Translations under genes and position numbers: made by a program | Shown here: positions 6,088-12,152 of the stretch, piece after piece | Numbering within the stretch: the stretch's first letter is position 1 | Layout of the letters: every line of letters starts with the position of its first letter | Source of the DNA: an uncultured Alphaproteobacteria bacterium | Lineage (GTDB): Bacteria; Pseudomonadota; Alphaproteobacteria; Caulobacterales; Caulobacteraceae | Direction of reading: 5' to 3' | DNA: 12,152 nt | NCBI GenBank assembly: GCA_903933475.1 | Contig: CAIZKE010000114.1 | Location: 1-12,152, forward strand | Notes under the pieces: model-generated | The model's database searches: none | What the model saw: the letters and a program-made list of their open reading frames with translations, nothing else | Told to the model about the DNA's origin: nothing

Positions 6088-7413
6088 TCAGAGGTTGTCT
6101 CTCAGCCAAACGGCGGCGCGGATCATCGGGTTGGTCCGTGCATCCAGGGATTCGCGGCGGACGCCGAGATTGACCAGGGCGCGGGCCGCAACGGCTTCCC
6201 GGGGGCCAAAGGCGGCCCTCTGGAGGACACCCGCGGCGGCGCAGAAGGCCGGTCCAGAGGCCGCGTCCGCAAGATGAGGGACCCGACGCGGACGGCCCAG
6301 CCGGACCGGCCGGTCGAAGACCCTAAGGGCGACCTCGCGGACCCCCGCCAGCTGGCTCGCGCCGCCCGTCAGGATCAGTCCGGCACCCAACTCAACGGAA
6401 GCGCCCGACGCCTTGAGGCGATCGCGCAGGAGTTCCATGGTTTCCTCGACCCGGGGGGCGATGATGCCCTTGAGCAGGGACCTGGGGGCGATCACCGGAC
6501 CGGCTCCCGGGTCGTCGCCCCGGGGCGGAGCCTCGATCATTTCCTTGTCCTCATTGGCTGAGGCGATGGCCGACCCATGCAGCGTCTTGATACGCTCTGC
6601 ACCGGCCCAGGAGGTCGAAAGTCCCCGGGCGATGTCAGAAGTCACATGTTGGCCGCCCACCGGGACAGTCTCAACATGCAACAGACTGCCACCAGAGAAG
6701 ATGGCCGCTGAGGTTGAGCCTCCGCCCATGTCGATGCAGACCGCACCCAGATCCATCTCATCTTCCTCGAGGGCCGCGAGGGCCGAGACGAAGGGCGCGG
6801 CGGCGACGCCCTCGAAGGTCAGGTGCGCCCGCTCGACGCAGGTCGCCAGGACCCGGTAGGCCGCCTCGGCGATGGTCACCACCAGCAGCTCGACGCCCAG
6901 GATGCGTCCGAACATCTGGCGGGGATCCCGGATTCCCGACTGTCCGTCGACGCTCCAGGACACCGGCAGGATATGGATGGCCTTGCGGTCCTGCAGCTTC
7001 AGCTGGGTCATGGCCGAACGGATGGCCCGGGCGAGGTCGTCGTCGGAGATCGGCCGGGCGCCTAGGGAGACCCGTCCTGCCACCCGGCGTCCGGCGAGTT
7101 GCCCGCCTGCGGTGGTGACGGTGACGCCCTGGACGCGGACCTCAGCCATGCTCTCGGCGCGCTCAACAGCCTGGGCGACCGCCTCGGAGGCTTCGTCGAT
7201 GTTGATGATCGATCCGTTGCGGACCCCCCGGGACTGGACGTGGGCCACGCCGGCGGTGGTCAGGGTCCGGTCGACGCGCCGGACTCCGTCTGGCTTCATG
7301 ATGAAGCAGGCGACCTTGCTGGCACCGAGGTCCACTGCGGCGGTGACAGCCTGTCGCCCCAGGGCCGCCTTGAGGCCATCCCGGGACTCCCGACGCGCTT
7401 CAATCATGGCCAC
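6088..7413 (-). CDS. ftsA: Cell division protein FtsA (actin-like membrane anchor)
   Basis: Actin-like ATPase that ties FtsZ filaments to the inner membrane and recruits later divisome proteins. 441 residues from a GTG at 7413. Phosphate-1 motif AAVDLGASKVACF is at 25-37, the FtsA-specific 1C region follows (about 95-180), phosphate-2 CIDMGGGST is at 226-234, and the adenosine motif ILTGGASQL is at 347-355. The last 15 residues (TNPMIRAAVWLRDNL) form the expected amphipathic membrane-targeting helix. The GTG has a GGGGG run 6 bases upstream; an ATG two codons in (7407) is the alternative and changes only two residues. It starts 12 bases after the ftsQ stop, so it is almost certainly co-transcribed with ftsQ. 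No strong terminator separates it from ftsZ, so read-through is possible. Confidence 0.97.
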   Translation of the reverse strand: MAMIEARRESRDGLKAALGRQAVTAAVDLGASKVACFIMKPDGVRRVDRTLTTAGVAHVQSRGVRNGSIINIDEASEAVAQAVERAESMAEVRVQGVTVTTAGGQLAGRRVAGRVSLGARPISDDDLARAIRSAMTQLKLQDRKAIHILPVSWSVDGQSGIRDPRQMFGRILGVELLVVTIAEAAYRVLATCVERAHLTFEGVAAAPFVSALAALEEDEMDLGAVCIDMGGGSTSAAIFSGGSLLHVETVPVGGQHVTSDIARGLSTSWAGAERIKTLHGSAIASANEDKEMIEAPPRGDDPGAGPVIAPRSLLKGIIAPRVEETMELLRDRLKASGASVELGAGLILTGGASQLAGVREVALRVFDRPVRLGRPRRVPHLADAASGPAFCAAAGVLQRAAFGPREAVAARALVNLGVRRESLDARTNPMIRAAVWLRDNL

Positions 7414-7425
7414 CTGAAACCCCCA

Positions 7426-8313
7426 TCATCCCTTTGACGCCCCTTCAGGCGGCAGCTCCGGCGAGGCGGCGACCGCCCCTCCAGTCCTCGGGCGCACGGC
7501 CACCACGGCCGGGTCCCGCAGGTCCAGGCGTTCGAAGCCGATGCGCATCAGCCCCGACGCCTGGTCCAGTTCATCCAACCGTCGCAGTGCGGCGGCCTCA
7601 TCCACGGCAGGCAGCTGGATCAGCCCCCCTGACCTGAGCCTAAGGTCCCAGCGCCTCTGGTCCACCCGGACCAGGGCCTCCACCTGGGACAGAACCGGCG
7701 GACGCCGGCTCAATTCAAGAAGGATCGCGGCCGCTGCCTTGTCCGCACCCGCACCCACCACCAGGGGCAGGCTTGCGAACCGGGCCGGGTCCGCCTCCGG
7801 GATCGGGGCGCCGCGGACGTCGATGACCTGCCGCTGCCCCCCGGACTGCCAAACGGCGAGCTGGCGACGCTCGACCACCTGGATGAGGACGGTGTCCGGA
7901 AGGAGCCGCACGACCCGGACGTCATGAACCCAGCCCACCGACTCGATTCGTTGGCGGATGAGGTCGAGGTCCATGTCGGCCAATGGCTGGCCCTTGTAGA
8001 GCCCGGCGGCCTTCAGGATGTCACCGGTGGCGAGGGGGGAGGCACCCTTGACCCGCACGGCATCGAGCCGGAAGCCTGCGGCCGCGAGGCGCTGGGCGAT
8101 GTCCGCGCCGGCGGCCTGGGCCATGCGGGCCCCGCGTCCGCCGGTTGCGAGGATCAGGACCAGGGCCGCCAGGATGACCGCGAGAGCCGCCAGTAGGATG
8201 GCCGCCGCCGAGGGTCCGCCAGCAGGCGCGACCGCGCGGCCCCGGGCTGCGGCCTGCGCCGCACCCTGCCCGGTCGGCCTAGCCGACGATCCTCCCCGCA
8301 TGGCCGCGGGCAT
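7426..8313 (-). CDS. ftsQ: Cell division protein FtsQ (DivIB family)
   Basis: Bitopic inner-membrane protein that scaffolds the divisome with FtsB and FtsL. 295 residues from the ATG at 8313: a cytoplasmic Gly/Ala/Arg-rich tail (1-34), one membrane helix (about 36-57, AAAILLAALAVILAALVLIL), a POTRA domain (about 83-152, beginning FRLDAVRVKG and including GWVHDVRVVRLLPDTVLIQV), and then the FtsQ/DivIB beta domain with a short Pro/Gly-rich end. The start is chosen for GGAGG 6 bases upstream; the frame stays open to 8358 but that stretch has no ribosome site, and a second ATG at 8301 lacks one too. The gene begins inside ddl (35-base overlap). A candidate CtrA-type promoter box is about 130 bases upstream, inside ddl. 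Primary sequence is poorly conserved in this family, but the position next to ftsA makes the call firm. Confidence 0.94.
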   Translation of the reverse strand: MPAAMRGGSSARPTGQGAAQAAARGRAVAPAGGPSAAAILLAALAVILAALVLILATGGRGARMAQAAGADIAQRLAAAGFRLDAVRVKGASPLATGDILKAAGLYKGQPLADMDLDLIRQRIESVGWVHDVRVVRLLPDTVLIQVVERRQLAVWQSGGQRQVIDVRGAPIPEADPARFASLPLVVGAGADKAAAAILLELSRRPPVLSQVEALVRVDQRRWDLRLRSGGLIQLPAVDEAAALRRLDELDQASGLMRIGFERLDLRDPAVVAVRPRTGGAVAASPELPPEGASKG

Positions 8314-9238
8314 GGGCGTCCTCCGTGATCCAGAGCACCAGTTGGTCGAACGCCACACCGATTGCGGCGGCCTGCTCGGGGACGAGTGAGGTCGGCGTCA
8401 TTCCGGGCTGCGTGTTCACTTCCAGAAGAACCAGAATGTCGTTAACGGGGTCATAACGAAGGTCCGAACGGGACACGCCGGAACAGCCCAGGGCCGCGTG
8501 GGCGATCTCGGCCAGGCGACGGGCCCGGTCGGCCACTTCCGGGGAAATCCGGCCCGGGAGCACGTGGGTGGAACCCCCTTCGCCATACTTGGCCTCGTAG
8601 TCGTAGAAGCCGGCGGAAGTCACGATCTCGGTCACCATCATGGCCCGGCCGTCCATGACCCCGACAGCAAGCTCGAGCCCCGGGATGTAGGGCTCGACCA
8701 GGACCTCTTCGCCCAGGACCCAGTCGGCGGCTGCGATCGCCTGCGGCGGGGTGTTGGCGCCCGCCTGGACAATGAACACCCCGACCGACGAACCCTCGGC
8801 GTTCGGCTTGATCACATAGGGCGGGGGCATGACATGGCCGGCAGCCGCCAGGTGCCGGTCGTACAGCCCGCCTCCCGGCACGGTCACGCCTGCCGCGGAA
8901 AGGACCGCCTTGGCGCGGGTCTTGTCCATGGCGAGGGCCGAGGCCAGGACGCCGGAATGGGTGTAGGGCAGGCCGAGGGTCTCCAGGACGCCCTGGACGC
9001 AGCCGTCCTCTCCCCAGACGCCGTGCAGGGCGTTGAAGCAGACATCCGGGGAGAGACGGACCAGCACCTCGGCCAGGTCGCGGCCAGCATCGACCCGGGA
9101 CACCCGGGCGCCCAGGCGCTCGAGGGCGTCGGCGCAGGCGGTGCCGGAGACCAGGCTCACCTCGCGCTCCGAGGACAGGCCGCCGAGAAGGACCGCGACG
9201 TGCCGACCGACCAGGGGGCGGGAATCAGGTTCCGGCAT
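8279..9238 (-). CDS. ddl: D-alanine--D-alanine ligase
   Basis: ATP-grasp enzyme of the cytoplasm joining two D-alanines into the dipeptide added to UDP-MurNAc-tripeptide, the target of vancomycin-type drugs in other bacteria. 319 residues, near the usual 305-320 of the short DdlB form. LLGGLSSEREVSLVSG (17-32) carries the substrate Glu26; HGVWGEDG is at 72-79; KPNAEGSSVG at 144-153; Tyr218 is in YEAKY; Mg-binding Glu273 and Asn275 are in LLEVNTQPG; Ser284 is in TPTSLVP. These fit a D-Ala-D-Ala ligase. Nothing suggests a D-lactate type, though that needs comparison. The ATG at 9238 has GGAG 7 bases upstream and lies 54 bases after murB; the end overlaps ftsQ by 35 bases. Codons near residues 260-273 are unusually rich in T at the third position. 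Confidence 0.97.
   Translation of the reverse strand: MPEPDSRPLVGRHVAVLLGGLSSEREVSLVSGTACADALERLGARVSRVDAGRDLAEVLVRLSPDVCFNALHGVWGEDGCVQGVLETLGLPYTHSGVLASALAMDKTRAKAVLSAAGVTVPGGGLYDRHLAAAGHVMPPPYVIKPNAEGSSVGVFIVQAGANTPPQAIAAADWVLGEEVLVEPYIPGLELAVGVMDGRAMMVTEIVTSAGFYDYEAKYGEGGSTHVLPGRISPEVADRARRLAEIAHAALGCSGVSRSDLRYDPVNDILVLLEVNTQPGMTPTSLVPEQAAAIGVAFDQLVLWITEDAHARGHAGRIVG
8320..8324 (-). promoter_or_regulatory. Shine-Dalgarno deciding the ftsQ start
   Basis: GGAGG on the minus strand, 6 bases before the ATG at 8313-8311 and inside the ddl coding sequence. It favours this start over the in-frame sites at 8358 and 8301, neither of which has such a signal. The same sequence and spacing occur before lpxC. 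Confidence 0.7.
8442..8456. promoter_or_regulatory. Candidate CtrA-type box inside ddl, upstream of ftsQ
   Basis: TTAA-N7-ATAA on the plus strand (TTAT-N7-TTAA on minus), one base off the CtrA consensus, about 130 bases before the ftsQ start. It lies in a run of AT-ending codons (8420-8461: CTT, CGT, TAT, GTT, ATT, GTT, CTT, GAA) in a gene otherwise dominated by G/C-ending codons, as expected if promoter DNA constrains the coding sequence. In Caulobacter, ftsQA is transcribed from a CtrA-dependent promoter just upstream of ftsQ. No clear -10 was identified. Confidence 0.4.
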
Positions 9239-9292
9239 GGGCGAACTCCAGGGGAAGGACGGGCCGGGGCGTCGCGCGGACGGCGGTGCCTG

Positions 9293-10210
9293 TCAAGGCA
9301 CGGACGCCGGACGGCCGATGCGGCGGATTTCCCACTCCAGGCGGACCCCCGACCTGGCCTCGACGTCGGCGCGCACCGCCTCGCCCAGGCCCTCGAGGTC
9401 CGCTGCCGTCGCCTCGCCACTGTTGATCAGGAAATTGGCGTGCTGGGGCGAGAACATGGCGCCGCCAAAGGGCCGCCCCCGCCATCCGGCCTCGTCCACC
9501 AGCTTCCAGGCCGAATGCCCCTCGGGGTTCTTGAAGGTCGAGCCACCGGTCTTCTCGCGGATGGGCTGGCTGGCCTCGCGGCGACGGGTGATCTCGTCCA
9601 TCCGGGCGGTAATCGACGCCGGATCGTCGGGTTGCCCCTCGAACAGGCCGGCCGTGAAGATAAGGTCCCCTGCCGCCGCCCGGGCGCTGCGCCGGTAGCT
9701 GAACTCCATTTCCGCCGCCGGGAGGGTGACGATCCGTCCGTGACGGTCTACCGCCCGGGCCTCGACCAGGACGTCCGCGGTTTCCGCACCATAGCAGCCG
9801 GCGTTCATCACCAGGGCCCCGCCGATGGAGCCGGGCACGCCCCGGTAGAACTCCAGGCCCGCCAGCCCGGCCGCCGCCGCTTCCCGGGCGAGATGAGCGT
9901 CGAGGGCCGCCGCGCCGGCCGTGAGCTGCCGGTCTCCCACCCGCTCGATCCGGGAGAAGGCCCGGCCGGCCAGGCGGATGACCACGCCCTCAACGCCCCC
10001 GTCACGGACCAGGGTGTTGGAGCCGACGCCCAGGGGCGTGACCGGCGTGGCCGGGTCGAGCGCCGCCAGGAAGCTGGCGAGGTCCGCTTCGTCGGCAGGC
10101 AGGAACAGGACGTCGGCCGGTCCGCCAACCCGCAACCAGGTGAAAGGGGCAAGGGGCTCGTCCCTGAGCAGGCGCCCGCGAACCTCCGGCAGCCGGTCCC
10201 GCCAGCTCAC
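9293..10210 (-). CDS. murB: UDP-N-acetylenolpyruvoylglucosamine reductase MurB
   Basis: FAD-containing reductase that uses NADPH to turn UDP-GlcNAc-enolpyruvate into UDP-MurNAc in the cytoplasm. 305 residues from a GTG at 10210. The FAD-binding part shows TWLRVGGPAD (24-33), PLGVGSNTLVRDGG (59-72) and the GVPGSIGGALVMNAGCYG stretch (124-141). Substrate and catalytic residues are Tyr172-Arg173 (SYRRS), Ser224 in GGSTFKNP as the proton donor, and Glu294 in the C-terminal LEWEIRRIG. The GTG overlaps the murC stop as GTGA (10207-10210), so translation is likely coupled; only a weak GAGG lies upstream. Its position between murC and ddl is usual in alphaproteobacteria, unlike E. coli where murB is elsewhere. 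Confidence 0.96.
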   Translation of the reverse strand: MSWRDRLPEVRGRLLRDEPLAPFTWLRVGGPADVLFLPADEADLASFLAALDPATPVTPLGVGSNTLVRDGGVEGVVIRLAGRAFSRIERVGDRQLTAGAAALDAHLAREAAAAGLAGLEFYRGVPGSIGGALVMNAGCYGAETADVLVEARAVDRHGRIVTLPAAEMEFSYRRSARAAAGDLIFTAGLFEGQPDDPASITARMDEITRRREASQPIREKTGGSTFKNPEGHSAWKLVDEAGWRGRPFGGAMFSPQHANFLINSGEATAADLEGLGEAVRADVEARSGVRLEWEIRRIGRPASVP

Positions 10211-11622
10211 GGGACCAGGGCCTCGAGCTGGCCAGGCAGGGCATAGGCCCAGGCGGTGATGTCTCCCGCGCCCAGGCAGATCACGAGGTCGCCGGGCGAG
10301 GTCTCGGCACCGACAAGGGCAGCGAGGGCGTCAGGCCCGGAAAGCGCCAGGACCCTGCGGTGCCCATGCCGCCTGAGGCCCTCGACCAGGGAGTCCCGGC
10401 TGGCCCCTTCCAGGGGGGCCTCGCCCGCCGCGTAGACATCCGAGACGATGACCGTGTCGGCGTCGTTGAAACAGGAGCAGAAGTCCTGGAACAGGTCTTT
10501 CAGGCGGGAGTACCTGTGGGGCTGGACCACGGCCACGACCCGCCCCCCGGTGACCGCCCGGGCCGCCTGCAGGACGGCGGCGATCTCGACCGGGTGATGG
10601 CCGTAGTCATCGACAATGCGGACACCCCGGGCGACGCCGGTTGTGGTGAACCGCCGGCGCACACCGCCGAATCCCGCAAGACCGCTGCGTATGTCGTCTT
10701 CGCCGACTCCCAGTTCGCGGGCGACCGCTATGGCCGCGAGGGCGTTCAGCACGTTGTGGTGTCCTGCCATGGGCAGGTGCAGGCCGGGCCATTCCAGGGC
10801 GGGTCCCTCATGGGGCCGGATGACGACGTCGAACCGGCAGCCGTCCGGTCCCATCTCGATGTGCTCGGCCCGGACCTCGGCCTGGGGATTCACGCCATAG
10901 GTCACCAGGTGCCGGTTTTCGACCCGGGCGGCCATGGCCTGGACCTCCGGATGGTCCGTGCAGACCGCGGCGAAGCCATAAAAGGGAACGCTCTCGACAA
11001 ATTCCTGGAAGGCCCGCCGGACGGCGTCGAAGGAGCCGTAGTGGTCGAGGTGCTCGGGGTCGATATTGGTGACGACGGCGCAGGTAGCCCTCAGCCGCAG
11101 GAAGGTGCCGTCAGACTCGTCGGCCTCCACGACCATCCAGTCCCCCTGCCCCACCTTGGCGTTGGCACCATAGGCATTGATGATCCCGCCGTTGATCACG
11201 GTGGGATCCAGGCCGCCGGCGTCCAGCAGGGCAGCGACCATGGAGGTGGTGGTGGTTTTCCCGTGGGTCCCGCCGACCGCCACCGAGAACTGCAGGCGCA
11301 TGAGCTCTGCCAGCATTTCGGCGCGGCGGACCAGGGGCAGGCGGCGGCTGCGGGCCTCGACCAGCTCGGGGTTATCGGGCTGGATCGCCGTCGAATAGAC
11401 CACGGCGGAGGCGGCCCCCAGATTGCCGGCCTGCTGGCCGATGAAGATGCGGGCACCCAGCTTTTCAAGGCGCTCGGTATTGGCGCTGGCGCGGGCGTCC
11501 GAGCCCTGCACCGTATAGCCGACCCGCAACATGATCTCGGCGATGCCGCTCATGCCGATCCCGCCGATCCCGACGAAGTGGACGGGCCCGATGTCGAAGG
11601 GCGTGGGCCTTCTGCGGTTCAT
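10207..11622 (-). CDS. murC: UDP-N-acetylmuramate--L-alanine ligase MurC
   Basis: Cytoplasmic ATP-dependent ligase adding L-Ala, the first residue of the peptide stem, to UDP-MurNAc. 471 residues, the normal length. UDP-binding FVGIGGIGMSGIAE is at 16-29, the ATP loop GTHGKTTT at 118-125, the EADESDGTF motif at 166-174, NIDPEHLDHY at 186-195, HNVLNALAA at 289-297 and DDYGHHP at 338-344; the last tells MurC from other Mur ligases. The start ATG at 11622 overlaps the murG stop as ATGA, with GGAAGGA about 8 bases upstream inside murG, and the stop overlaps murB as GTGA. It thus sits in the middle of a coupled murG-murC-murB run. Confidence 0.98.
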   Translation of the reverse strand: MNRRRPTPFDIGPVHFVGIGGIGMSGIAEIMLRVGYTVQGSDARASANTERLEKLGARIFIGQQAGNLGAASAVVYSTAIQPDNPELVEARSRRLPLVRRAEMLAELMRLQFSVAVGGTHGKTTTTSMVAALLDAGGLDPTVINGGIINAYGANAKVGQGDWMVVEADESDGTFLRLRATCAVVTNIDPEHLDHYGSFDAVRRAFQEFVESVPFYGFAAVCTDHPEVQAMAARVENRHLVTYGVNPQAEVRAEHIEMGPDGCRFDVVIRPHEGPALEWPGLHLPMAGHHNVLNALAAIAVARELGVGEDDIRSGLAGFGGVRRRFTTTGVARGVRIVDDYGHHPVEIAAVLQAARAVTGGRVVAVVQPHRYSRLKDLFQDFCSCFNDADTVIVSDVYAAGEAPLEGASRDSLVEGLRRHGHRRVLALSGPDALAALVGAETSPGDLVICLGAGDITAWAYALPGQLEALVP

Positions 11623-12152
11623 CCGCGGCGTCCTTCCGCAGCGACGGCCTCGACCAGGTCGGCCAGGCGTTCGGCGGCGTCGGGCCGCGAGAGGCTGCGG
11701 GCGCCCTCAGCCATCCGGACCAGCCTGTCGGGCTGAGACAAAAGCTTTTCGAGGGCCCTGGACATGGTCTCCACGGTCAGCTGGTCCTCGCGGGCCACTA
11801 CGGCGCCGCCGGCATCCGCCATGACCTGCGCGTTCTGTCCCTGGTCGTCATCGAGGGCGGCCGCCAGCGGCACGAGGATGGCCGGGCGGCCGGCGATCGC
11901 GAACTCGCAGACCGAACCGGCGCCGGACCTGCCGATCACCAGGTGCGCCGCCTTGAGGCGGCCGGCCATGTCGCGGAAGAAGGGGGCGATCTCGGCCTTG
12001 ATGTTGGCGTCAGCATAAATCTGCCGGGCAAGGTCGAGGCTTTCCTTGCGGGTCTGCTGCTGGACCTCAAGCCGGTCGCGCAGGGCCTCCGGCAGGGCGG
12101 CGATGGCGGCGGGCATCAACTCGGACAGAAGCCGGGCGCCCTGGCTGCCGCC
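11619..12152 (-). CDS. murG: Lipid II-forming GlcNAc transferase MurG, C-terminal part (cut by window edge)
   Basis: Membrane-associated glycosyltransferase on the cytoplasmic face that moves GlcNAc from UDP-GlcNAc to lipid I, giving lipid II. Only the last 177 residues are present, about half of the usual 355-370; the start lies beyond base 12152. The fragment opens with the conserved GGSQGAR loop that begins the C-terminal Rossmann domain. The UDP-GlcNAc site follows: RSGAGSVCEF at fragment residues 75-84, ILVPL at 92-96 and DDDQGQNA at 101-108, with the Glu of CEF in the place of the family's ribose-binding glutamate. The stop overlaps the murC start by 4 bases. Any Met or TTG inside this region is internal, not a start. 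Confidence 0.97.
   Translation of the reverse strand, partial: GGSQGARLLSELMPAAIAALPEALRDRLEVQQQTRKESLDLARQIYADANIKAEIAPFFRDMAGRLKAAHLVIGRSGAGSVCEFAIAGRPAILVPLAAALDDDQGQNAQVMADAGGAVVAREDQLTVETMSRALEKLLSQPDRLVRMAEGARSLSRPDAAERLADLVEAVAAEGRRG

Noticed and set aside
8498..10246. Plus-strand open frame of 582 codons opposite ddl and murB
   Set aside because: It is antisense to two well-supported enzymes, is Gly/Arg/His/Pro-rich with no domain I recognise, and arises from the lack of stop codons in high-GC DNA.
10360..11736. Plus-strand open frame of 458 codons opposite murC
   Set aside because: It mirrors the murC codon pattern on the other strand and has no recognisable motif or ribosome site.
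1..12152. Mobile element, CRISPR array, tRNA/rRNA or an unknown accessory system
   Set aside because: The window is filled by recognisable housekeeping genes on one strand with spacers of about 200 bases or less; no repeat arrays, transposase or integrase motifs, or RNA genes were seen.

Overview
The window is high-GC DNA in which every gene I can support reads on the minus strand. It holds the 3' half of a division and cell-wall (dcw) cluster joined to an envelope/DNA-maintenance block. In transcription order (right to left) the genes are murG (3' part only), murC, murB, ddl, ftsQ, ftsA, ftsZ, lpxC, bamD, recN and ligA (5' part only). The sequence points to an alphaproteobacterium of the Caulobacterales (Caulobacter/Phenylobacterium-like). 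The FtsZ N-terminus and GTPase domain closely resemble what I remember of Caulobacter FtsZ, with a long Ala/Pro-rich linker and a conserved C-terminal peptide. murB lies between murC and ddl, lpxC-bamD-recN-ligA follows ftsZ, and CtrA-type TTAA-N7-TTAA and CcrM-type GANTC motifs lie upstream of ftsZ. The genus is inference.

Right part (7426-12152): murG, murC, murB, ddl and ftsQ are packed tightly. murG/murC and murC/murB share 4-base ATGA/GTGA overlaps, murB and ddl are 54 bases apart, and ddl/ftsQ overlap by 35 bases. MurG makes lipid II, MurB and MurC work on UDP-MurNAc, Ddl makes the D-Ala-D-Ala tip, and FtsQ is the membrane scaffold of the divisome. An AT-rich patch inside ddl, with a near-consensus CtrA box, may hold an embedded ftsQA promoter.

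Middle (4268-7413): ftsA, then a 204-base regulatory region, then ftsZ, then a strong hairpin terminator. The regulatory region holds a perfect TTAA-N7-TTAA box, a third TTAA one extra helical turn away, a GANTC site and a weak DnaA-like box. FtsZ forms the ring, and FtsA anchors it through a C-terminal amphipathic helix.

Left part (1-4267): lpxC (committed step of lipid A synthesis), bamD (outer-membrane protein assembly lipoprotein), recN (double-strand-break repair) and ligA (NAD+-dependent DNA ligase). lpxC appears to use a TTG start behind a strong Shine-Dalgarno, and its upstream region has an inverted repeat and a GANTC site. It is probably a separate transcription unit because the ftsZ terminator precedes it.

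I see no mobile element, CRISPR array, RNA gene or unknown accessory system. The genes are housekeeping genes, and the points of interest are regulatory DNA and start-site choices. All positions and motif searches were done by eye.
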